Source: Euglena gracilis
Taxonomy: Eukaryota; Euglenida; Euglenophyceae; Euglenales
NCBI GenBank assembly: GCA_039621445.1
Contig: CP154954.1
Coordinates: 55,548,838 to 55,612,837, forward strand
DNA: 64,000 bases
Direction: 5' to 3'
The translations under genes were made by a program, and so were the position numbers. The notes beneath the pieces are model-generated. The model saw nothing but the letters and a program-made list of their open reading frames with translations. It had not been told where the DNA came from and searched no databases. Positions 23,146 through 34,454 of this stretch are shown here, one piece after another (the stretch's first letter is position 1; every line of letters starts with the position of its first letter).

Positions 23146-25474
23146 AGTGGTGGTGGGTTGGGGGCTGTGCAGGTGACGCGGGGGGGGGGGGGGTGACCGA
23201 CGGTTCATTGCAATGCAATGAATTTCAATTTGGGGATCCCCATCAACCGGCACCGGGTGCAACTTGGCCAACAGCTTAGACATTGAACTCCGAAGAATTT
23301 TGGACCACTCAGGGGAAACGGATGTGTAATCTTCACCCCCCCTTATTATTTTGCAAACTTCGACCCCCAAATTGTTTTGTAAAATAATGCTGGGGGGCTG
23401 GAAGAAAGAAGCTGTTGCCAAAAGGGAGGAGGTAAGGGAGGGGGGGCACGCTGGAAAGTACCTCCCCTCGCCTGCCTAAGAACTGAAAAAGATGGGTCAG
23501 AACTGGGGGGTGTTTATAAATATAAAGCCAAAATATGAGTAAGAACCAGGCAGTGACGCTTGGACAAGGGGGGCGGCAGGCTTCGAATAAGGACAGGTGG
23601 GGTCCCCCCCCCGGGGCAAGGCCAGACCAACCCCAGCCCAAAAAGTCAATTTTTCCTTCCGGCGCTTTACGCCGCTTTTATTTTGGATTTTTAACATTTT
23701 TTTTTGACCAAAATGTGCCCAAAAGGGCATCTCTCAAAAAAAATGGACCGCACCGCTGTTGAGGTGGGGGTGGTCACCCCTCACCCTCCCCTGCTGGGCC
23801 GGGGAGGGATCTAAACCACGATTCGACTTCATGATCGAAATCGTCATCACGAGATCATGTTTTTGACCTCCTGAAATCAGAGCCTTGGGGGCGAGCAACC
23901 TGACAACAGAAAACAAACTGCACTTTCACATTTTCGCTTCGGGAAAAAAAAACTGGTCTGCAGCATGGATGCAAAGGCACATGGGGGATTGCATCGGGCC
24001 GCCTACGTCAAAGGGAGAGGGGTGGGGGGGAGACTTGCCCCTGCCCAAACAGAGGTGCGACCAAAGTGAAGGATTTTCGGCCTGCCGCAAAGTGCCAGGC
24101 CGAAATATTTTGCCCCCAAAATTGACCCAGGATCCATTTTGGGCACATTTTGTAAAAATTTTCGGCACATGGCATTGAAAAGAAAATTTTGACTTTGGGG
24201 GTGTCCCCACGGTCGTTTGGGAGCAGAGGTTCACCCAGTAACCCTGGGGGGATACTGTTTCCCGGGCCCAAACCCATGCACCCAACTTTTATCAAAAACC
24301 CACCCACAACCCCCCCCCCATGGGGGTCAAACCACCTGCCCACCGCCTAAACCCACCCAAAATCGGCCGAAACCCCTTGAAAAAATAACATTCCGGTCAG
24401 CCTTCGGCCAGGCAAAAAACTGACCAGACTGACCCATGACCCATGACAGACTGCACCCCCAGGGAGGTCCAGCGGCCCCAACCCATCCACCCACACTTGA
24501 AACCCCACCCCCTGGGGAGCGGGGTCACATAGGTATTAAATGAATCTATGGTCGGTACTTCTGCAGTAAAGGTACAGTGCCAACTTTGAATGTACTAGGG
24601 GGCACAAATCAGCAATGTCTCGCCAAATCAAGGTTTAAAAGTTCGTGAAATGCCGTACGTCTTGAGATGTATCCCACAGAAATACACCAGAGAAATGTCT
24701 CCTTGGTTCTTTCAAAATGGATAGGAACCAAGGGAATCAAAAGTTGGTTAGAAGATGAGCAGGTGGGGGACGGGTTGGACCCCCCCCCCCGGTCCAAGGG
24801 GGGGATGGGGAGGGCCAACCCTGCCAATTACAGTGGCGCGGTCTGGGTGATCGATTTTTTTTTGGCCCGCGCCAGGCCGAAAATGCCAGTGCCATTTCGG
24901 GCATTTATTGGGCAAAAATTGTTAAATGCAAACAAAACTCGGTGCAAAAGGCAAAATTTTGACCTTTTGGGGGGGTCCCAGGTACATACCCCCTGGGGTC
25001 GGTCCGGATCCCCCTTGGCAAGTGGGGGGGGGGGGGGGGCCCGGGCCCCCCGAGGGGGGGGGGGGGGGGGGGCTAAGCCCCAAACTCCTCACACCAAACC
25101 CTGATCTATCAATTGTGTTGGAAATAGCACAGGAGAAGCAACCTCCCCAGGGGATAGAATTTTTTAATTCCAGTGTCATCCTGAATCAAATTTCCGGTCA
25201 AAAAAAACTGTGGGGCCCGGGTTGAAAGCGTCGGAAGCACAAGGGGTGGGAGGACAACGCCAAGGGGTTGACAAACACAAAAGGACCAGTCCTAGGCACT
25301 TTTCCCAAACCCAAACCAACCTTTCTTTCGAAAACCTATGGCTGCCTCCCCCCCTGCTGGCTTTCTGATGGGTCAGACTGGCCACTCCCCCCCCCCCCAG
25401 GTGGGGGAGGAGGTCCAGCAGGTCATGGTCCAAACCCATCAACCCACTTAAAAGCCCACACTGCAAGCAGGGTA
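23146..25474. other. no gene identified; several G-run repeats
   Basis: Repeated blocks of CCGGCGCTTTACGCCG/AAATTTTGG with G and C runs lie at about 23.58-23.77, 23.98-24.34 and 24.77-25.08 kb. No supported gene is seen. Confidence 0.45.
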
Positions 25475-25562
25475 TCTCAGGGAGTCAGGCTCTCTGGCGC
25501 AGGTCCCACAGCTGATTACTGCACGCAGTTTCAGCCTGTGGAAGCGGGGTGCCGCCACACAG
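25475..25562. repeat. direct repeat, left copy
   Basis: AGGGAGTCAGGCTCTCTGG, CAGGTCCCACAG and CGCAGTTTCAGCCTGTGG are shared, in order, with 26868-26957 about 1.39 kb away. The copies also share a plus frame (YC-x-QFQPV-x-AGC). Confidence 0.7.
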
Positions 25563-25603
25563 GCTTCAAGTGAACACGCGCTTCCGTCGAGTACAGCAAT
25601 ACA

Positions 25604-26248
25604 GTGTCTGGGGGACCCATTCTGAGTCCACTCACGCCCGGGCCAGTCCTGGATTCGGGCAGATACTCTGGGCACCCGGTGGGCGAGGCCACGTCAGCAC
25701 ACTGCGCTGAAAGACACACGTGGCGTCAATCAAGCCAGCGGCTCGGTGTCGGAAGGAGGAAGCTGAGGGAACAGGAAGCGGGTTGCAGGCAGAAGAGGAA
25801 GGGCACCGGGGGTTCGGAGTGGACGGCATGGGCTGCGGGGAGGAGCAGCGCTATGCCCCTAAATTTTCTCCCGGCTCCCAGCCTTAGCCTACCTAGCCTG
25901 CCATACAGGACCACAACCACCATCACCCTTCACACATGCCACACAGAAATGGAAACAGAAAGCAACGGATATCTGGCTCTCTGGTTGTCCATAGGGGCCC
26001 CAGCAGGAATTAAAGCGGTGGTAACACACAGGCAGCATCCCTGGCTGGCGTGGAGACAATTCAGGGCGACGAAATGGTCGGCATGGGACTGCCAACTGGA
26101 ACGGGTCGATCGGACTAACACTGAACGAAGGAGCTTCAAGCAAAGTTGGCCCCATCCCCCTGTCCCCGTGTCCCAATTGGCGATAGTGGGAGAAATCCCT
26201 TTGGCAATGTGGCAGCAACGCAGTTGCACACGACCGGTGGATACCTAA
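25604..26248 (+). CDS. open frame of unknown function between direct repeats
   Basis: A 214-codon plus frame includes an Arg/Lys-rich part and IGAPAGIKAVVTHRQHPW, and ends CTRPVDT-stop. No family is recognised. The minus strand is also partly open. Since the direct repeats bracket it, it may be internal sequence of a small element or simply chance. Confidence 0.2.
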   Translation: MSGGPILSPLTPGPVLDSGRYSGHPVGEATSAHCAERHTWRQSSQRLGVGRRKLREQEAGCRQKRKGTGGSEWTAWAAGRSSAMPLNFLPAPSLSLPSLPYRTTTTITLHTCHTEMETESNGYLALWLSIGAPAGIKAVVTHRQHPWLAWRQFRATKWSAWDCQLERVDRTNTERRSFKQSWPHPPVPVSQLAIVGEIPLAMWQQRSCTRPVDT

Positions 26249-26867
26249 TGGAGCCTCAGGCACCTGAAAATCAGGAACCCAAACAAAATTTTTTCTCAGC
26301 CCTGTGATTGAGGGTGACGGTTGGAGAATATTTTCCCCACCTGGTGAACTATGAGGATTACTGCACATCAGGGGTGTTAACAGGCAAAATCGGAGGAGAC
26401 CACTGCTTGGGCTTGCATAAGGGTCCAAGCAGAAGGCTCGGTTTTTCATTTCCAAATCCCAATCATTTGCTGTGTTATTTCAGAGTGGCAACGTTTTTAC
26501 GGGAACGAAAGATTACCTGGCTTGGCCTGCTCTCGCACTAAACCACCCAAAGCACGTTATGGTGGCGCACAAGGGAGCCCAGTAATATGGAACAGGGGGA
26601 AGTCAAAAAAAAATCATGAGGGACGGCGCTGCGGCCGAGGAGGGGCATCGGCAGCAACGGCAGGGGGCCGTGCAGCATCGCAACCCACCGGCGCAACAGA
26701 CCACCCCAGTTGGGGGGGGGGGGCGTTGCAGGCGGCGGGTTGCCGTCAGCAGCAGCCCTAGTATAAGGCTTGGGCGACTGGGCTGTCGGCTGCATGGGTC
26801 GGGCTGGAGTGGCACGACCACGGGGGTGGGGGGGGGGGTTCATCTCTGTGCCTGCGAGCCAGGACAC

Positions 26868-26957
26868 CTGAGGGAGTCAGGCTCTCTGGTGCAGGTCCCA
26901 CAGGCTGCTCACTACTGCGCGCAGTTTCAGCCTGTGGCAGCAGGGTGCGACACATGC
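26868..26957. repeat. direct repeat, right copy
   Basis: Partner of 25475-25562 with the same word order and a few substitutions and small indels. Confidence 0.7.
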
Positions 26958-27890
26958 ATCGCCAGACCATCCCACCCCCCAACCCAGGATTGATGCTCAA
27001 AGAGTTGCATCTCCAAATGTCGTTCCACTTCAGCAAAAAAAAAGGAAAATATGAACGATTTCTCAGCACGTCTGGAAGGTCATGAAAAAAACCTTTCGTT
27101 TGAGATGCTTTTATGAGAGATGTTCGATGGCATAAATCAAAACCACTTTTTAAGCCGGCAGGATATTTTGTCCCGAAAGACCCTGTTCAGAGTTTTTAAC
27201 CGAATGCAAAGAAAAAAGGTGGAAAATCGGGGGGAAATGACAAAAAAAGTGGATTGGGACACCATTTTTTCCCCCCCGACTGGGAAGCAGATATGGAAAC
27301 CTTCCAGATAAAAACCAGAGCAAAGCAGCCGCTCCAAAAACCCGTGATTGGATGGTTAGCATGGGCTGAAATTAACTGACTACTCTATTTTTTTTAATTA
27401 TTCTTATTTATTTATTTATCAGTTGGTTTCTTTATGTGAACCTCCCTCCATTTTTAACCCCCCAAAATACACCTCCCCCAAATGTGACCCCACTCCGTGG
27501 TTATTTTCCACATGATTTTTTTCCATCTCTTTCTCATCTCATCCCATCTCTGCGAAACAAAAAAACTTTGTCAGTGAAGGTTGCAATAAGCCCCTCTTTT
27601 GGCGTTGTTGGAGGGAGCATGGATCCTGAAATCGGACCCGCATCATAAAATATGCAATGCGAGGGGAAACACATTTTGATGCGCTTCCTGGAGCGCAGCA
27701 CAAGAAGAAATAAATTGTGATGTGTGTTTTTTACCACAAAAAGACCACAAGGTTTCTGCGCTACAACACCTACAACCCCCAAAAATTACCCCCCTGTCCT
27801 GGACTTCAGGCGAGAATTTTAAGTTACGAAAGGGGTCATGCGTGCCTGCATACAGGCAGGCATGTCCGCATTAATGTTTGCACATATACA
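26958..27890. other. no gene seen
   Basis: AT-rich sequence with no recognisable feature. Confidence 0.45.
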
Positions 27891-28075
27891 CGCATGTATG
27901 TATGTATGTATGTATGTATGTATGTATGTATGTATGTATGTATGTATGTATGTATGTATGTATGTATGTATGTATGTATGTATGTATGTATGTATGCATG
28001 TATGCATGCATGCATGCATGCATGCATGCATGCATGTATGCATGTATGCATGTATGTATGCATGTATGTGGGCAT
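27891..28075. repeat. (TATG)n/(CATG)n microsatellite
   Basis: About 185 bp of TATG tetranucleotides grade into CATG near 28000-28035. The Met/Tyr/Val/Cys open frames across it are artefacts. Confidence 0.95.
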
Positions 28076-28850
28076 GCATTTTCTTTAATTGTTTGTTTAC
28101 ATAATGCAATTAACTACTGAGAAGCGGCAGAACCCCCCCCCCCCCGACAAAATGGGAGGTTCCTTCTTTGGGCCGACTCTGCAGGTTGGAAAACGAGCAA
28201 AAAGGGTCCAAATTTTTAATGGCGAGCCAAAATCAGTTAAAAACACAAAAAAAACTGGTGACATGAAAGCGAATATTATCATTTGACATGGAACTGATCG
28301 AATCATCGTTTTGACCGACAGTGCCATGCACGATAGGATAAAAAGGCCATCAAGGCCACCCAGGGCAATACTTTGAGGCATCGATGATGGTGCTCACCCT
28401 TACAAAGCTCCAAATAAGCCTTGCAATTCCTTGGGATGCATCCCAGGGTCTTAAATGTGCCAGTGCCTTCAAGCAGACGTCTTCTAAAGAACGCAGTGGG
28501 GGAGGGGGCGGGGACCCTCCAAAAAAAAGGCCATTTAAGAGCGTTTCCCCCAAAAAATCTTCCCAAAATTCCTGCTGGGGCTTCTTGCCTGGTGAGACGA
28601 GCCTGGGGCCCACAGCCCCAGACCCCAATCCTCTTCTCCCAAGGGGGGTCTATTGGGTTAAAAAGGAGCCTGCCTTCAAGCCTCTTTGACTCGTGCCCCG
28701 CCCCATTTCCAAGGCAGGTGCCCATCCCTGAGTGGGATGGAGGAGCTCCTTCCCGCTTGTCCCACGAAATCCGGCAAGTGGAAAAGGAGGGGGGAGGCGG
28801 GGAGGAGTTCAACACGGGTCGAAGTTTTATTTGCGGATAAAGGAGTGGAG
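28076..28850. other. no gene identified
   Basis: Mixed sequence without a supported gene. Confidence 0.4.
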
Positions 28851-28852
28851 GG

Positions 28853-28864
28853 GATATATATGCA
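28853..28864 (+). promoter_or_regulatory. possible TATA box
   Basis: GATATATATGCATATA lies about 30 bp upstream of an ATG in good context at 28890. This is position and composition only. Confidence 0.25.
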
Positions 28865-28889
28865 TATAGAAAGGCGAACGGAGTCCACA

Positions 28890-28988
28890 ATGGCGGATAC
28901 ATACGAATATGGGATACCCGGCTTCGAGGAGCCAAAAGGCCAATCAAAGCTGAGGAATTCAGCCAGCACATTGCATGGCATCCATCCG
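28890..28988 (+). CDS. candidate first exon, unknown protein
   Basis: ATG in the context CACAATGGCGG starts MADTYEYGIPGFEEPKGQSK and continues LRNSASTLHGIHP to a possible donor (CCG|GTCAGT). Without that splice the frame stays open up to 29195, where it ends inside the left inverted repeat of the 9.4-kb transposon. It may be a host gene start next to the insertion. No family is recognised. Confidence 0.3.
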
Positions 28989-29190
28989 GTCAGTCGACGT
29001 TGCCGAAGAAGCCCTGTTGGCCAAGTGATTGCGGTCTGGCGGCTACCGAGTGCGGTCGGGGGGGGGGGAGATGCACTCCGAGAGGGGCAGACTGGCAATT
29101 ATGAGCCAAAGTTCCAGGTGGGAGGGGGGTGGACACCAACCAAGAGAAAGGTTCTCAAACTGATCCGGTCGACAAGCAACAAGCACAGCT

Positions 29191-29224
29191 CTTAGACGGC
29201 CTTAAAGGCACTTAAGGGTTTTTT
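29191..29224 (+). repeat. left terminal inverted repeat (9.4-kb element)
   Basis: 34 bp, 33 of which match the complement of 38602-38635. The flanking duplication CAGCT is at 29186-29190. Confidence 0.9.
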
Positions 29225-30582
29225 CCCCAAAAACCAGGTCGTCCGCGGTTTTGGGACCGGCCGTGGTTACAGACACGGTAACAGTCTGCCTGCGCCCTGG
29301 GTGATGGTCGCACGTGCGCAGGTGCGCCCGTGAAGGCACCTTGAATTCAGTTGTTAAAAATACCGAAGTGCAACGAGTCCCCCCGACAGAGCTGCCCCGC
29401 CTCCCTTTCCGCAGTGCTCACAATGGCCGATGCCCTGCCGCCTCTGTAGCGCGGCCGTGGACGCGCAGTCGGCCACCTGTGCGAGACAGGCTCTGCCAAC
29501 TATTTGAGATACTGGGTCCTTTGTGGGTCGAGCGTCAGTTTGTCACCGGTGAGCAGGTCGCCGCCACCCGTAGACCGCAGACCCCCAGCAGACGTGTGAG
29601 TGTGAGTGTGCCGCATTCTGCGTGAGTACAGTGTGGGTGGCTGTGCACATCTCGGGCGGTACACGTCAGGGGACAGTGTTTCGGCAGTGTGTAGGGGGAG
29701 TTCCTGCGGGACAAACGAAACCGCGTCCGACCAGCGGCCAGTGAGCCCCGGCACCCTCAACCACAGGAGTGCCCGAATCAACAGTCACGCGCGGTGCATC
29801 CCAACCTGTTCCAGAGGTGTGGGTGGGTGAGGGCAGACGACGACCGTCCCTCGTGCGCAACTGCGCTCTAATTTCGTGAAATTTGGAAAAATCAAAAACT
29901 TGGTCGCAGGTGCGCCTGAGGGACACGGTGCACGGTGGCCGTTGGCGTTGGCGATTCAGGTTATACAGTACCGGGAGTAGCTGAGAACGGGATAAAAGTG
30001 AGGGTGATGCTTCCGGTCAAACGCCCTCCCCCGGCGCCGGAATTAGGGATCCATGACAGTACGCCGAACTGTTACGACAAACGCAGAGCGACGAGCCGGT
30101 GCTGGGTCGTATACGCTGACGTGATGAGCCAACACTGCACTCCGAAACGCGAGAGTGGCACGTCCTCGGTGTGCAGCTGTGCCCTGGCAGACTTTCTGTG
30201 TTGTACTGTGTACTCTGAACTCAGAATTAGGCGCACCTGCGCTTGGTTCCCTGCTGAAAGCCTGAATGAAAAACGGTGCGCGCATGCGCACCGTTGCTGC
30301 GAGTGAGGGTGTCACTGTCCATCCGCTTGAGAATTCCATACCGTGCATTCTACAGCGTTCGTTGTGTGCACTCAGTCCAGGCAGTACGTGCGCACCTGCG
30401 CCTAAGTGAGATGCGCACGGCCAGCCAGGGTGACGGGTGCACAGGTCCGCTGAAAGGGCCACAGTGGCGGCCAGTGAAGACACCCGCGGGTCGGTTTGGG
30501 GTGGGAGAATCGGGTTACCCAGGGTCGGTGTTGGTGTGTCCTGGGTGACGGAAGCCGGTGCCAGAGCTCGCCTCGGACCTAA
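29225..30582. other. 5' part of the transposon, no exon assigned
   Basis: Sequence is GC-rich with four clear motif copies (29316, 29904, 30231, 30390; the first two in inverse orientation). It is probably the promoter and 5' untranslated region. I could not assign coding exons. Confidence 0.5.
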
Positions 30583-31420
30583 GTGCGGGCAGGCGCCGCT
30601 GCGCAGCGCCGTCCTCATCGATCCTGCTTGTCCCCGTCTCCGTTCCGGCGATCGCCCTCGCTGTTGATGTCGAGCTCCACCCCGCCGGGCCACGGCATCC
30701 GGCAGCGTGGGACGCAGCAGTACAGCGATGCAGTGCGGCGGGCGGCGGACTCTGGCAAGGTGATGGGCGAGCTGGCGGTGCTGCACCTGGCCCGGACCTT
30801 CGACGAGTTCGTCCGGGGCGTACTGGCCCCGCCAGAGCACCATCTGCTGCCGTTCGTCGCACACGTGGCGCACATGCGCCGGCCGCTGCGGACGCGGGGC
30901 CGCGGCACGCTGCTGGAGGAGCTGCAGCGAAACCCCCGGCGGCGGAGTGCGACCAGGCTGCTGCAGAACGCCTGGGCGTACTACCGGATCGCCCGGGACG
31001 CAGCGTGCCCGCGGCAGGACCAGCCCCACATGCCCGCCGGCGACGTGCCGATGGGGTGGACGCGGGCGGTGTCCCGCTACCTCCGGTCCGCCGGCATCCG
31101 CCCCGAGACGCCGCTGTGGGACGCGGCGGTGCGGCGGGAGCTGGCGGCCCAGCGGCTGCGGCAGCTGTGGGCGACATGGAGGGGGCGCACGTGGTGGTCT
31201 GGTTCGACAACCTGTTCCGCCAGCGGTACGTGGCCACCCCGCGGGTGCCCCACGCGTCCCTGAACGGCACCATCGGCGGCGGAGCTGGACCTGCTGGCGG
31301 CCCGGCAGCCGGAGGCCGCCGCAGCGGCGCTGCGTGCGGAGTACGCCGGCGTGCCAGTGCCGGAGCGCGCCCCCAAGCCCCGGGCCGTGGGCCCGCGGCC
31401 GGCCCACCCGGTCCCACGGC
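30583..31420 (+). CDS. transposon protein, N-terminal block with frame breaks
   Basis: Frame 1 encodes GIRQRGTQQYSDAVRRAADS, then LHLARTFDEFVRGVLAPPEH, LLQNAWAYYRIARDAA and RRELAAQRLRQLW. Near 31175 the sense continues in frame 3 (MEGAHVVVWFDNLFRQRY, then PHASLNGT). It returns to frame 1 at about 31278 (AAELDLLAARQPEAAAAALR). The two shifts cancel. ATG candidates are 30583 and 30667. The VVVWFDN stretch with its acidic residue could be catalytic, as in DDE-type transposases, but this is inference. Sequencing indels or early decay could explain the shifts. Confidence 0.5.
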
Positions 31421-33015
31421 CCGGGGTCGGCGGGCGTCCCCGGCCGCACCAGTGTGGACACAGGGGCCGCCGACTGTTGGCCGGTTCACAGTGTCCGCGT
31501 CAGCAGGCAGCTGGTGCCCCGCCGGGACGTTGTTTTGGGTTTCACGCACCGCCTCTCGGTACGTCACGTCACTCCCGGGGCGACTGTCAGGCGCAGCTGC
31601 GCACGCTTTGGTTTGGACCGCATCCTCTGTGGGTGTTACAGAATTCACGCGCACCTGCGCACGCTCCCCACTGCCGCCCGGTTAGTCAGTCGTTTGTGCC
31701 GGTCCAAACCCGCCCCATCGCAGCCGGTAATCCAGGACCGGTGAACGTACGACCTCCGTGGAGCGGGCGTGTCGCAAACCAGCCCCTGGGTTGTCCCTCC
31801 ATCGCAGATGCGCACGCCGTGTGTAACTCCTCCCCCTCCCCTCCTTCTCTCGCTGGGCTGTGTCCACTCCGGCACCCAACCACTGCCGTCGTGCCCCGGA
31901 GACCTAAGCCCGCCGCCGCCGGCGGTGCGGACGCAGCGGCGCGCCCGAGCCACCGGTGGCCACGATCGGGCGCTGCGGCCCGGCCCGGCACGCCGGCGGC
32001 GGCGGGCTCCTCCGTCGCAGCTGCGCACCCGGACGCCGGGGCTGTCCCCCAGCGGTGGTTCACCCGTGGTGTGCCAGCCGAGCAGCAGATCGCCCTGCGG
32101 CCGCGGCGGGACCGGTCGGCGGAGCCGACGGGTCCCGCGACCCCGTCCGATGCGGCTCCCAGCCTGCGGCGCCATCACTTCGGCGGTCGCATGCGCGCCG
32201 CCCCCACCGCCTCCTCCGACTCCGGCGGCGGCGGAAACGTGTACCTCCCGGACCAGCCGCCCGGGCCGGAGGAACACTGAGGACGCGGTGGGTCGGCGGC
32301 GGGGGCGGGGAGTGGCGCGGCCCCGGACTTCCACCCCTGGGAGGTGCTGCCTGTCTCCGTTTTTTTGTGTTTCTCCCACACTGCGTGGTTTCGGATTCTG
32401 AAAGATGGCGCGGATAGCCCTTGATTGCTAGAATACCCCGCCCCCGTCGCCGGACCCAATGGTGCCCGGAATGGGGAGTTCGCCCCCCAGACGGCGGGCG
32501 TCGGAATCTCCGGGCTCGCGATCAAAATCCGCGACTTAAGGACTTTTGTGAAACCGTTCTGTATTCTGGGGTTTTCTCCGCCGATAGGACCTCACAACTT
32601 CACAAAGCTGTGGATCCGGTTGTAGGCGGTCAAAACGAACCGGGTTCCCAATTCGGCGGACGTTCACTGTGAAAGTCCCTGTTTTCGGCAGTTTGGGGGG
32701 GGTTCCGGCCGATCCTGGGGCTTTTGGCCGGGACAGCTTTCCTCCACCAGGCGGTGGGGGGGGCGGCGGCGGGGGGTTTGGCACCCCCCACCCGAAATCG
32801 AAATTTCGATCATGCCATCGCCCAGATTCCCCAGATGAAAAAAAGTGTGCCCTCTCCCTGCCCAGGTTTGCAGCATGTGAGATGGAGGAGGGGGGGGGGG
32901 CGGCCCCCCCCAGCTGAGGGGTCCGCGGCGGCCGGGGGCCCGCAGGCCGGGGTCCCGGCGGAGGAGGCGGAGCGGACAGAGAGGAAGGAGAAGGGGAAGG
33001 AGAAGGAAGGGGAAG
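31421..33015. other. transposon interior, exon structure unresolved
   Basis: Very GC-rich sequence is open in several frames. It probably holds one or more introns and low-complexity coding sequence (a frame ending PDQPPGPEEH at 32280; a Glu/Lys-rich frame at 32930-33030). Motif copies are at 31591, 31649, 31802 and 32015. I cannot choose exons with confidence. Confidence 0.4.
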
Positions 33016-33250
33016 GAGCGCAAGCGCAAGCGCCCCCAGCGGCTCGTCCCATCGGGGGTGGAGGACGTGCGGCGCTTCGTCGAAGGCTGGCGGGACCTCG
33101 ACGTCGGCTGCCTCGTCATTGACGAGGACCTGACCAGGGGACAGATACGTCACGTCCGGCAGGCGGCGGTGGAGGAGAAGTACAACCCCCTGGTGGTGAA
33201 CCCACCCGACCACCCCGTGGAGGTGGTGGTGTGGGCGGCGGACCCGCTGG
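33016..33250 (+). CDS. transposon protein, exon with first part of the ParB-like domain
   Basis: Basic residues (ERKRKRPQRLVPSG) lead into VEDVRRFVEGWRDLDVGCLV, IDEDLTRGQIRHVRQAAVEE, then NPLVVNPPDHPVEVVVWAAD and PLG. The layout resembles the start of ParB/sulfiredoxin-like domains: a strand with 'dv..ld', a helix after T-x-x-Q-I, then 'P-l-v-v'. The donor is G|GTATGT, phase 1. The 5' border is unclear because the purine-rich run just upstream may contain a frameshift. Confidence 0.55.
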
Positions 33251-33467
33251 GTATGTTCCCTGTGGCGCGGATCGTTGGGTTTTGGCGCGCACCTGCGCGC
33301 GTCGCTCCATGTGCCCCTCCCTTTTGGGTCCGCTTTTTTAAATCCTGAACGCCGGTGTCAGATGCGTGCGCACCTGCGCTTGATACACCCCCCCCCTCTT
33401 CCTTGCATGCCGTGGCTGGGAGGCGTGTGCCGTCTCCGTGCCCCACCCCCCGCCCCTCCCCTCGTAG
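33251..33467. other. transposon intron with two motif copies
   Basis: GTATGT...CTCGTAG intron, 217 bp, containing GCGCACCTGCGC at 33287 and 33368. Confidence 0.6.
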
Positions 33468-33776
33468 GCGCCAAGTACGTGGTCATCAGAGGGCAGCACG
33501 TGGTCAGCGCGCTGCAGCGCCTGCGTACGGAGTACGCAGCGCGCCGGGAGGAATACCCCCAGGTCCTGAAGGTGGTGCGGGCGAAGGTGCTGCGGCACGA
33601 CACCCCGCTGGCGATGCGGCACGCGGCGGCGGGGGACGCCCAGCACGCGCAGAGCACCGTCCGCGCCCTGCTCCTCAGCGACTGGGCCACCCTCCTCCTC
33701 ACCCCCGACGTCAACAGCCGACCAGCTGGCGGCGGCCATCCGCAAGGCCAGCTTCGCAGAGCGGACGGCAAGCCGC
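33468..33776 (+). CDS. transposon protein, exon with ParB-like GQH motif
   Basis: It joins the previous exon in phase and reads AKYVVIRGQHVVSALQRLRT, then VLKVVRAKVLRHDTPLAMRH and AAAGDAQHAQSTVRALLLSD. 'Y-V-V-I-x-G-Q-H-x-x-x-A' closely parallels the ParB/Srx signature 'y-x-v-i-x-G-x-H-R-x-x-A', the nucleotide-binding or nuclease centre of that fold; the usual Arg is Val here. Near 33715 the sense moves by one frame (DQLAAAIRKASFAERTASR), so there is a probable indel. With the frame correction the donor C|GTGCGT at 33777 joins the next exon in phase 0. Confidence 0.55.
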
Positions 33777-33969
33777 GTGCGTCGCTTGTCCAAGTCGGGT
33801 TGGAGGGTTCACGTTGCTCTGGGCGCTCGGTCGTGGTAGGGTGGCTTCGATTCGTGCGCACCTGCGCACGCCCTTCCCTTCAAATGATGCTGGCACGCGC
33901 ACCTGCGCACGGTTCCACCGCTGTGGTTCGTGTCCACCAAAACTCCACCCCCCTCTCTCCCCGTCGTAG

Positions 33970-34261
33970 GAGGCGGTGGGGAAGGCGTACGGGCCCCTGC
34001 AGCGGCTCGTGGAGGAGCAGCCCGCGGCGGCGGTGGCGGGGCTGCGGGCGATGGAGGCGGCGAAGCCGGGCCTGACGGTGAACGGGCTGCGGGGGCTGCG
34101 CACGCTGCTGACGCCGAGGGCGAGGGCGGCGCTGGTGCCCACCCTCCTGCAAGCTTGCCTCCGCCCCAAGGACCTCGACAACGCCATCGGCCGCGCCACC
34201 CACGACATGTGGGTCAACTTCCACTGGCGCGAGGGCAACCCCTACATCGCCCCCCAGATCC
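33970..34261 (+). CDS. transposon protein, helical exon
   Basis: It starts after CGTCGTAG in phase 0: EAVGKAYGPLQRLVEEQPAA, then LTVNGLRGLRTLLTPRARAA, LDNAIGRATHDMWVNFHW and NPYIAPQI. The donor is C|GTATGC, phase 1. The content is mostly helical and I recognise no family. The intron before it carries motif copies at 33856 and 33897. Confidence 0.6.
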
Positions 34262-34454
34262 GTATGCCTCCCCCTTTGTGGTCATTGCTCAACGGGTTGG
34301 CTCGGTGTATCACCCTCGCGCGCACCTGCGCACCAACACGCACCCGTGGCTCTTTGGGCATCCTCCCCTTGGCGTGCGCACCTGAGCGTGTCAGCTGATT
34401 TTCATACACACACTGGGTCTACATCCACCCCACCCTTCTCCCTCTGCCTCGCAG

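Noticed and set aside
30043-31461. 472-codon minus-strand frame
   Set aside because: It lies antisense to the transposon's coding block, is Arg/Pro-rich and spans the plus-strand exons. It is a GC-rich shadow.
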